This document shows positions 56,601 through 64,000 of a DNA stretch of 64,000 bases, one piece after another (the first letter of the stretch is position 1; every line of letters starts with the position of its first letter). Source of the DNA: Rhododendron vialii. Lineage: Eukaryota; Streptophyta; Magnoliopsida; Ericales; Ericaceae. The position numbers were made by a program, and so were the translations under genes. The stretch spans positions 28,950,001-29,014,000 of the forward strand of contig NC_080568.1 in the NCBI RefSeq assembly GCF_030253575.1, in the 5' to 3' direction. Under the pieces are notes generated by a model. That model was not told the DNA's origin. It saw nothing but the letters and a program-made list of their open reading frames with translations, and made no database searches.

Positions 56601-57790
56601 GATATTGTCAGTAGGGCCGGACCAATACATTGAGAGATGTTCTTGTTATAGATTGATTCATTTAATGATCTTAACATATTTTGGCACGACAGCTGTTACA
56701 TCATTTTCTGAGGACTCTGGGGGTCTTAAGTATTAGTAATATTATGGGTCAATTTTTGGTTGTCACTTCTATGAATCTTAACAAACTGCATCATTTACAT
56801 ATTTGGATATCTGACCGAACGTTTTGGAGTTTTAGTTGTGTTTGCCTATTGAAACAAATCGGTTTGTCGTCGTTACCATTCCTCAACCTACACATAATGT
56901 CCTCGGGTTTGGATTTAGCATTTTCTCTTTGGACAATAAATCATTAACACTATCTCAAGTCTCAACCAGTACAATAGTCTTCTTAGTAGTGAAAAAGAAG
57001 TGGTAAAACTAATGCATCATTAGTTTATATATAAAGTAAACTGGAAGAATCTATTTTTATATATTCTGGCTGTGTACCACAAAAAGGACTGATTTGGTAT
57101 TCAACTGTGATAGCTTCTTCAAAGACTATAATTCAGCTTACACTCTTCCACTAGATTTCACACTTGCTAAATTCAACAAATCATTATTTTTCATCACATC
57201 TGGAGCTTAAAGTAACAAGGGTTTTTTTTTTTTTGATCCGCGACAAGGTTTACTCCGTTGCTTTTGTGGTTCGTCCTAGTAGTGTTTTAGACTTGAATTG
57301 AACTTTTAGTTTCTCCTCGGAGTTAACAAAGCTTGCTGAAAATAATTCGACCATTGATATTTCAAGTTGAATTTGAAAATTTTCAGGGAGTCAGGGTTCA
57401 AGTTAGGAGCGTGTACATTGAAGGCCGAAGCCAGCCGACAAAAGGCCAATACTTTTTTGCATATAGAATAAGAATTACGAATAACTCAGATCATCCCGTT
57501 CAACTTCTCAGAAGACACTGGATTATTACTGATGCAAATGGGAAGACTGAAAATGTTTGGTGAGTTATGAGTTCTTATTATTATGGAGTAACTATTTTTG
57601 CATTTTCGAATGTTGATCCCTGAAGTTTTTTTTCCTCCTTTTTTGGGAGTGGGATACAAATGCCTGAGTGATTCAGCTGCTTCTTCATTGCAGGGGAATT
57701 GTAGTTATTGGCGAACAGCCGGTTATACTTCCCAATAATGGGTTTGAATATTCATCTGCATGCCCGTTAAGCACTCCAAGCGGGAGAATG
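53633..57790 (+). CDS. UVR-motif and ApaG-domain protein; exon 1 frame broken, last exon not seen
   Basis: Exons: 53633-53921, 54830-54943, 55910-55990, 57387-57559, 57694-57790. Exons 2-3 encode tandem UVR-like helices ([40 protein letters not shown]). Exons 4-5 encode an ApaG (DUF525) domain: [86 protein letters not shown]. Such plant proteins are usually plastid-directed; the biochemical role is unclear. Oddities: from ATG 53633 the frame runs through [16 protein letters not shown], but the family sequence [21 protein letters not shown] is in another frame, the switch falling in the (AG)n run at 53835-53847. A second 1-base shift is needed before the exon-1 donor to enter exon 2. The expected final exon after SGRM was not found up to 64000. 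Confidence 0.75.
53939..53972 (-). mobile_element. Helitron 3' terminus in intron 1
   Basis: On the minus strand: hairpin GCGCACG-cat-CGTGCGC, then CCGGCCAA and CTAG followed by host T. This is the canonical Helitron 3' end. No matching 5' end was recognised in the intron, so it is probably a truncated copy whose right limit is unknown. Confidence 0.5.
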
Positions 57791-57889
57791 GTAACTTTAA
57801 TTTCTGCCTTCCCAATTAAATTTTTGCTAGATCAAGTACTGAAAGAACATTTAAGTCTTGTAGATACCGTACTAGTTGGTGATTTGGTA

Positions 57890-58171
57890 CTCCCTCTATC
57901 CTCTTTTTAAAGTTTAGTATTTCATTTTGGGCTGTCTTTTAATAAGTGTCCATTTTGCAAAGTTAATGGGTAAAAGTTGGTATATTTTCTATTTTGCTTC
58001 TAAAAGTATATATTCCATTTTGAAAAATTACTGAGTAAAAATGTAATGATGATGTCTCCATAGAGGGTAAATAGGAAAAATAGAGATAATAGTTGATGTG
58101 AAAGGTGTAATGATGATGTTTTCTTAATAAGTTGAGTTACGAGTGAGACATTTAAAAAGGGATAGAGGGAG
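57890..58171. mobile_element. Stowaway-like MITE
   Basis: CTCCCTCTATCCTCTTTTTAA at the left and AAAAAGGGATAGAGGGAG at the right, flanked by TA (57888-57889 and 58172-58173). About 282 bp, 100 bp downstream of the last recognised UVR-ApaG exon. Confidence 0.8.
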
Positions 58172-58410
58172 TACAATATTCTAGCAAAGGGCAGCATGAG
58201 TTGATAGTTGCATAACTTATGGCGATTGGCAAGATTCTATGTTACATGACTCGGGCACGATATTGGGTAGGAGTGTGTGTGAGAGTGCTTTGGATGATTG
58301 CATCACAAATTCGGGCTAGGGTCCTAACCAGTTACCCATCCAACCGGTCCAGTTTGGATCCGTTGTGGGCCCTTTCTGGGCCTACAACAATGATTGGAAC
58401 CTCTCATTTT

Positions 58411-58541
58411 GGGAAAATGACGGCTAAGGACATGTTTAATAATTAATACCCGTCAAAGACATTTTCAGCATTAACAAATGTTCTTAGCTTGTCATTGGCG
58501 GGTATTAATTATCAAAACACGCCCTGGGCCGTCATTTTCCC
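58411..58541. mobile_element. MITE, GGGAAAATGACGG family, copy 3
   Basis: Starts GGGAAAATGACGGCTAAGGA and ends GGGCCGTCATTTTCCC. 9-bp target duplication with one mismatch: tctcatttt / tttcatttt. Inserted in the left arm of the foldback. Confidence 0.85.
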
Positions 58542-58781
58542 TTTCATTTTTTAGAGCTCGTTGAGAACATTAGCCACGCCAAAAATCACGTTGATTGGAT
58601 ATCGTTTGATATGGTTTCAAAATGTATTAAGTTTGGGAAAAAAAAAAGTATGTAACACTGGATTACAACCCATTTGACACAATTATCCAAAGATAAATGC
58701 ATTTCGATATCATATCAAACAATATCCGATCAACGTGATTTTTGGCGTGACCAATGTTCTCAACAAGCTCTAAAAAATGAA

Positions 58782-58887
58782 GGGAAAATGACGGCCAATG
58801 ACGGATATTTTCAGTATTAATAAATGTTCTTAGCATGTCTTTGGCGGGCATTAATTATCAAAATACGTCATGGGCCCTCATTTTCTC
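58782..58887. mobile_element. MITE, GGGAAAATGACGG family, copy 4 (internally deleted)
   Basis: Starts GGGAAAATGACGGCCAATGA and ends GGCCCTCATTTTCTC; lacks about 25 bp of the left subterminal part. Flanks aaaaatgaa / aaaagtgaa match in 8 of 9. Inserted in the right arm at the position mirroring copy 3. Confidence 0.8.
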
Positions 58888-59258
58888 AAAAGTGAACGGT
58901 TCCGATCATTGTTGTGGGCCTGGATAGAGCCCACAATGGATTCAAACTGAACCGAACTGGTTGGGTGGGTAATTGGTTAGGACCCTCACGGTATAGTATT
59001 TGGAGTATAATCAGAAGAACAGATTTTGATATGTTGTTGATCTTTTTACCGTTGCCTAGAATCGGTTAAAACTTAATATATATGGCATTCATTATAAATG
59101 CATCGATCTAATCCTTTAAAGACAAATTTGTTTGGCCTATAGCACTTTTGTTTAAGTTTTTGATTTAAAATTGGTATACTCAAGTTGCTTCACGTAAATA
59201 AAAGTCCCATTTAATTGCAAGTCCGAAAATTTAGCTAAAGAAATTATCTCATTCCATA

Positions 59259-59480
59259 CTCTCTCTGTTCTATATTGAGAGTCTACCACGAAAGGTCGTG
59301 CCATTAACTACTTCCGTGTATAATTTTTTGAAATTTTTTTGTTACCAAATTAAAGTACTAATCGATATCTTTAATATGGTGCGAAAAAGTTTGAAAAATT
59401 ATACACAGAAGTAGTCGATTTTTTGATTTGAAAAATGACAAAAGTGAGAAAGTGAGACTCTTAATATGTAATGGAGGGAG
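59259..59480. mobile_element. Stowaway-like MITE in copy C
   Basis: CTCTCTCTGTTCTATATTGAG at the left and ATGTAATGGAGGGAG at the right, flanked by TA (59257-59258 and 59481-59482). Copy A has only a short remnant at this point (23037-23055). Confidence 0.6.
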
Positions 59481-59777
59481 TACCAAGCAAAATATACATT
59501 GATAAATTGTAGAGTAAAATTAAAATAACAAAAACTAAACATCAAACTCACTGTATGGAGGGGTTAGGGTAGGAAAGATAAATGGTGAGGGATGATTTTT
59601 CCTTACGTGATTGGAGAACATGGGATGCTCATATGGGACGTATGGGGTTGATTTTCTGTTTACCTGTTCGAACCGGCTCTAGGGAAGGATGAGGAAGCGC
59701 CCGCTTTAGGCCCCAACCCAAACTCGAAAAAGAGGCTCAAATTTTGGTGGAACATGTATTGAGCGTAATTATTTTAT

Positions 59778-59918
59778 GGGAAAATGACGGCCCAGGACGT
59801 GTTTTGATAATTAATACCCGTCAAGGACATGCTGAGAACATTTGAGTACATTTCTTAATGCTGAAAATGTCCTTGGAGGGTATTAATTATCAAACACGTC
59901 CTTGGCCGTTATTTTCCC
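59778..59918. mobile_element. MITE, GGGAAAATGACGG family, copy 5
   Basis: GGGAAAATGACGGCCCAGGA ... GGCCGTTATTTTCCC with 40-bp inverted ends. Perfect 9-bp target duplication TTATTTTAT (59769-59777 and 59919-59927). The empty site (gtaattattttatta) is preserved in copy B at 35640-35654 and nearly so in copy A. The core is inverted relative to copies 3 and 4. Confidence 0.92.
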
Positions 59919-60134
59919 TTATTTTATTACTAGATCCCAACAAAGCAAAAGGGCCCAATTTTTGTTACATGTATCGCAGTTCAATTTTTGGACATAAATG
60001 AAAATGCAAACTTGTTGCCCCTTCCATACAGGCGGAAGAGCATGCTCGGTTTTTATTTTTTTCGCATTTCATGCTGGATAGGAGCAAATTAGGGTTCATG
60101 GTTTGAAGAAACTTGAATCATCGAATAAAATATA

Positions 60135-60531
60135 CAAAAGTGCTACACACACAACCAATCTCTAGCCGTCCATTGCTGTAATAAATAGCTAGGATTCGCT
60201 TAAACTCTTCCCCATAAAAGTTAAACTTTTCCTGAGAAGAGTTTTTATAAAATCTAGACCGTCTAAATACATCTGGATGGTTAGAATTACGCACACAATC
60301 AACACAACGGTTGTGCAAATATAGATAAGATGTATTTGGACGGTCCAGATGTAATTCTGACCGTCTAGATGTATTTGGACGGTTTAGATTTTATAAAAAC
60401 TCTTCTAAGGAAAAATTTAACTTTTATGGGGAAGAGTTTGAGCGAATCCTAGCCATTTATTACAGCAATAGACGGCTAGAGATTGGTTGTGTGTTGTGTT
60501 TTACACAACCATTGTGTGTATAGCACTTTTG
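60135..60531. mobile_element. Foldback element in copy C
   Basis: CAAAAGTGCTACACACACAA at the left pairs with tgtgtgtatagcacttttgg at the right; both arms carry accaatctctagccgtc / gacggctagagattggt and the taaaaactctt blocks. Copy A has no such element between gaataaaatatac and aagatataatag. Confidence 0.8.
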
Positions 60532-60975
60532 GAAGATATAATAGTGATCTACATACTAAAATTTCGCCTTAAATACTATAAGAATGGATACATCAAATTA
60601 AACTTTTCCTGAGAAGAGTTTTTATAAAATCTAGACCGTCTAAATACATCTGGATGGTTAGAATTACGCACACAACCAACACAACGGTTGTGCAAATATA
60701 GATAAGATGTATTTGGACGGTCCAGATGTAATTCTGACCGTTTAGATGTATTTGGACGGTTTAGATTTTATAAAAACTCTTCCAAGGAAAAATTTAACTT
60801 TTATGGGGAAGAGTTTAAGCGAATCCTAGCCATTTATTACAGCAATGAACGGCTAGAGATTGGTTGTGTGTTGTGTTTTACACAACCATTATTTGTATAG
60901 CACTTTTGGAAGATATAATAGTGATCTACATACTAAAATTTCGCCTTAAATTCTATAAGAATGGATACATCAAAT
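60222..60975. repeat. 377-bp tandem duplication
   Basis: 60222-60598 is repeated as 60599-60975 at an offset of 377 bp (for example cctgagaagagtttttataa at 60231 and 60608, and gatctacatactaaaatttc at 60546 and 60923). The unit spans the inner two-thirds of the foldback plus host flank, so it arose after that insertion. Few differences: recent. Confidence 0.88.
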
Positions 60976-61942
60976 TGAGCCCGATCTATGAAATTCAAAC
61001 CACCGATCGATGAAATTCAAACCAATGGGGTACCAACGGGTATGCGGGATCCACTCTGAATCCCGCACGGATAATCCGAGCCGTTCAACAATTTTTATTT
61101 TAAAAAGAAGAGTGGGCAGAGAAAAATCAGTTCAATCCGATATGTGTAGGCGCTTGATCCAATTTTCTATTTTTTTATTCAGATTTCAGGTGCAAGACCC
61201 GAAGTGGACTCTACATTCCCGTCGGTATCCCATCGATATCAATTTCATCGGTCCCCTTTGGACTAACGTATCAAATCATACACAACTAACAGGGGAACTA
61301 TCACGGGTGGAGACTCATGAAAGAAAAAGAATTACTACTAACCAAGGACAAAAGGGAGAAAAATATGTATATCCCACTTGTTAGAATGAATAAGTTTTGG
61401 AGTTTTGTATTTGTAGCTTTTTTAGGTTAATTTAGCTCTAATTTTTGAACGAAAGATTTTTTATTATTATTTGAACGGAAAGTGTATGAAATACCCCAAA
61501 TTTGTATTTTGCCTTGGCCCCCAACAAATTAGAGCTAGCCATGTTTGTGTTATTGCTCTAGCCGTTAGTTTCGGAAATAGATTTCAGGAATATTCATTCT
61601 AATATCAACATCCGAACACTCAAAATGTAAAAAAAAAGCTTCCAAACACTCCGTAACAGTTCCACTAGTAGAATATTAGCAATACCGAGATATGTGCCTT
61701 GAAGAACCTTGTTAGAATTTCGAGACAAGTAAAGGGGCAAGTCTACTAATACTTTCATTCTTGCAACCAATCTTATGGAGTAACATATTTATGTGCATGC
61801 CACCCTCAAATAAGTTCATTTTTCTGATAACTCAAGTGTGGCCAATTTACGCGAATCATGGGAACATATCCACAACAGCAAGACAAGATAATCAAGTAAA
61901 ATTCTTTTCTCTCTCTCTCTTCCCCTCCTCCCTCCAAATATT

Positions 61943-62321
61943 GGAGGTGGGGGGCTGCTGTGCCCGAATTTTGGGCCCACTTTGATCTCGCTCCGATGAT
62001 CGGAAGCGTTCACTTCGTAGAGCTCGTCAAGTAGAACAACTATGCAAAAAATCAGCTTGATTGAATATCATTAAGTGCCTGATTGGAACTTTTTTATCTT
62101 GAAAAGAATGGATCCGAAACACTGGGTCAAATCCACTGTAACCCATGGACCGAGAGTTATATGGATTCCGATCAGGCACTTAATAATATCTAATTAAGCT
62201 TAGTTTTTGCATAGTTGTTTTACTCGACGAGCTCTACGAAGTGAACGCTTTCGATTATCGAAACGAGACCGAAGTGGGCCCAGAATTCGGGCACAGTAGC
62301 GCGCTGCTGCCCCCCGCCTCC
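61943..62321. mobile_element. Foldback element with Mutator-size target duplication
   Basis: Ends GGAGGTGGGGGGCTGCTG and CAGCAG-type GCTGCTGCCCCCCGCCTCC, with arms of about 150 bp pairing through gggcccac, gcgttcacttcgtagagctc and taagtgcctgat. Perfect 9-bp direct repeat CCAAATATT (61934-61942 and 62322-62330). Empty site in copy A: ctccaaatattccaacc (24615-24631). Confidence 0.9.
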
Positions 62322-62842
62322 CCAAATATTCCAACCTTTTCTTGCCTTTCTCTCTTTGTCCACAGTTAGTAGAAACAAACGAGGACTAGAACCTTTTTTC
62401 TTGCCCTCCCTCTTTCTCTCTCTCAACATAGTTAGAAACAATGGAAAGTCCAAACAAAGAGGTAAAACAAGTACAGTACTAATTTGCAACTGTAAGTTAA
62501 GGAGTAAAAAAAAAAAGAAGGAAACAAGAACGGTGAATGCTCAATTTCAACAATTTATGAGTGTACATCAAATAGGCATACATGTGTACTATAAAAGGTG
62601 GAGTACCAAACAAGGAGTAATATATAATACAGCAAGTCAGAAAATTCTATGTTGAAATAAACTAGTCCAGTCAATTTTAGTGAAGCTTTGTCTTCTTCGA
62701 TCGGTAGATTTGTTTGTTTGCATGAGAGACTTGTTCACAGTGGCCGGGACAAAAGTTTTGGAAGGGATTCAAGGGAGGAAGCAAATAGGATAGAGAAAAA
62801 TACACATTTCGGAATCACAATCCACCTTTCGAGAAATAAGCA

Positions 62843-63373
62843 TTAGAGGGGGAAGAGAGCTGGAGGGGGATTGCAGATGAGAATAGCTAGCAAGGAAAGC
62901 ACATAGATGATCCACGAGATGATCCTGAGGCAAAGGGGAAAAGATATGGTAACAGCGAAGAAGAAAGCCGTAACCCCGAAGAATCCTCCAAGATTGTTGA
63001 GCACGCGGGCTGCATTGGGTTGCTTTGGGGCTATGTATTTAGCTATGAAGATAGAGGCAAATGCAAGCACAACCATTAGGCAGAACGAGTGGAAGTATAG
63101 GGGGTGAGCGGTGTGTTTTTGGAGTGATTGGACGGCGATCTCAGTTGCGCCCGTCAAGCAGAAGGCTACGACTAGTGTGGGAAAATCGAGGTTGTTCTGT
63201 TGCTGTTGCTGTTGCTGCTGAGCATTTGGTAGTGGTAATGGTTGTTGAATTGGTCGTGCCAAGTCAGGGGGCTGGTTTGGGGGCTCGGTGGAAGAATTTG
63301 CACGAGTCGGAGGCTGTCTCTGACTCTGAAAGAACTGCGCCAATGTTTTTCTCAATTGGGGCATGGTTTCCAT
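62843..63373 (-). CDS. Four-helix Pro/Gln-rich membrane protein, copy C
   Basis: Intact 176-aa frame from METMPQLRKTLAQFFQSQRQ (63373) to a stop at 62843, without introns. It has one proline module (NQPPDLARPIQQPLPLPN), then a pure run of eight Gln (52-59) coded by alternating CAG/CAA, NNLDFP, and four hydrophobic segments at about 66-84, 92-112, 128-149 and 150-167. The charged linker AKYIAPKQPN lies between helices 2 and 3. The frame is open for another 49 codons upstream, but METM aligns with the other copies and follows the shared TATA and leader. Helices are nearly identical to copies A and B, which suggests constraint or very recent duplication. Function unknown. Confidence 0.7.
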   Translation of the reverse strand: METMPQLRKTLAQFFQSQRQPPTRANSSTEPPNQPPDLARPIQQPLPLPNAQQQQQQQQNNLDFPTLVVAFCLTGATEIAVQSLQKHTAHPLYFHSFCLMVVLAFASIFIAKYIAPKQPNAARVLNNLGGFFGVTAFFFAVTISFPLCLRIISWIIYVLSLLAILICNPPPALFPL

Positions 63374-63438
63374 TCCAAACAAGCGAGAAGGGATGTATTG
63401 GTGAAATTTATGACGAAAAAGTCTCTTATTCCATGGGG

Positions 63439-63463
63439 TATATATAGGATGGGGTATATATAG
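63439..63463 (-). promoter_or_regulatory. Two TATA boxes of copy C
   Basis: A short duplication of ggggtatatatagg gives two TATATATA motifs (63439-63446 and 63455-63462), 66-90 bp upstream of METM. Copies A and B have one. Confidence 0.6.
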
Positions 63464-63477
63464 GGTAGTTTCATCGT

Positions 63478-63660
63478 GTACGTTTTCAGTTATGGAAGTG
63501 AAATTCCAAATGTACCCCACCCCAAAAGTGTATGCTTCCAGTTATGCAAGTGAAATTCTGAATGTGTGCTTTCAGATATGCAAGTGAAATTCCGAATTTA
63601 CCCCCCTAAAAAGTGTATGCTTTCAATTATGCAAGTGAAATTCCGAATTTACCCCATATC
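63478..63660. repeat. Minisatellite upstream of copy C
   Basis: About four units of tttcagttatgcaagtgaaa then ttccgaatttacccc, some with aaaagtgtatgc between them; unit length 40-60 bp. It begins 15 bp upstream of the TATA pair and is unrelated in sequence to the array upstream of copy A. Confidence 0.8.
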
Positions 63661-63699
63661 CCCAAAAAAACTGTGCATATAGATTGCCTTCCTAGAAAC

Positions 63700-63815
63700 T
63701 ACAAAGTGCGAGATTTCCGCTTGAACGAAAATAAGGAAACAGTACAAAGTGCGAGATTTTCCACTTGACCCAAAATAAAGAGGAAACAAAATACGAAGTG
63801 CGACCTTTTATAAGA
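63700..63815. repeat. Second short tandem repeat
   Basis: Three units of acaaagtgcgagattttccac then ttga(a/c)c...aaataa(g/a)gaaac, about 40 bp each. After it, 63816-64000 has no recognised feature. Confidence 0.7.
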
Positions 63816-64000
63816 ATATAAAGTTCACTTGCGATCTGGAACCAATGTTCGCTCTCAAGATAATGTAGGTCGCCTCACCCTTTTTCGTATGACTTTTCGT
63901 TGAGCAGCTTGGTATGAGGCGGATCAAAAAAGAAGAAGCTCGGTATAAGAAAAAAATGGTCGTCCTATCTGTTGGAGAACCAACCAAGGGAGGCGGTTTT

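Larger units (their letters stand above)
58318..58986. mobile_element. Large foldback element with a MITE in each arm
   Basis: Left arm AGGGTCCTAACCAGTTACCC pairs with the right arm ending ggtaattggttaggaccct. Pairing continues through ccaaccggtccagtttggat, ggcctacaacaatgattgg, tagagctcgttgagaac and atcacgttgattggatatcg. Arms are about 200 bp after removing the two nested MITEs. Relatives at 27045-27205 and 61943-62321 share the gatcggaa-cgttcac-tagagctcg core. Confidence 0.8.
59020..63465. repeat. Segmental duplication block, copy C
   Basis: Collinear with copy A from ttgttgatctttttaccgtt (59033) to the TATA box of the four-helix gene. It is longer because of later insertions at 59259-59480, 59778-59918, 60135-60531 and 61943-62321 and a 377-bp tandem duplication. 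Confidence 0.85.

Overview
This is nuclear DNA from a flowering plant, most likely a woody eudicot. It has AT-rich intergenic DNA, genes split by GT-AG introns, plant-specific protein families and a dense layer of transposons. The species cannot be named from the sequence.

Three host genes of recognisable type are present. (1) At 5081-10154 (minus) lies a complete nine-exon plastid phosphoenolpyruvate/phosphate translocator (406 aa). (2) At 18430-21013 (minus) lies a complete three-exon RING-type E3 ligase of the BOI/BRG group (324 aa), with a leader exon near 21930. (3) At 53633-57790 (plus) lies a UVR-motif plus ApaG-domain gene; exons 2-5 are clean, exon 1 carries two apparent indels, and no last exon is visible.

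A second theme is a small family of Pro/Gln-rich four-helix membrane proteins that I do not recognise. Copies are at 62843-63373 (intact), 36688-37293 (intact), 25131-25741 (frameshifted) and 26640-26792 (5' fragment). The first three lie inside a block duplicated three times (about 22.8-25.8, 35.5-37.3 and 59.0-63.5 kb), each with a TATA box 60-85 bp upstream of the start. Two copies have unrelated minisatellites just upstream.

The centre of the window (37.9-49.2 kb) is a nested stack. An array of ~410-bp tandem repeats was entered by a Tourist-like MITE and by a 9.4-kb Mutator-like element (39716-49113) with long terminal inverted repeats and a 9-bp target duplication. That element carries a broken FAR1-type transposase gene reading in from the right end and an alcohol-dehydrogenase gene fragment reading in from the left end. 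It was later entered by a CACTA element (40460-43280) and a hAT-like element (43971-44799).

Elsewhere there is a 4.2-kb Helitron (28211-32366) sitting inside a foldback MITE, a solo LTR (1133-1666), a decayed plant-mobile-domain gene (16078-17453), two tRNA-derived SINEs, and many MITEs. One MITE family has five copies with TIR GGGAAAATGACGG and 9-bp target duplications. Several insertions can be ordered in time because an empty site survives in a sister copy.

No rRNA, CRISPR or prokaryotic features were seen. Gene models rest on reading splice sites and family memory, without alignment or transcript data.
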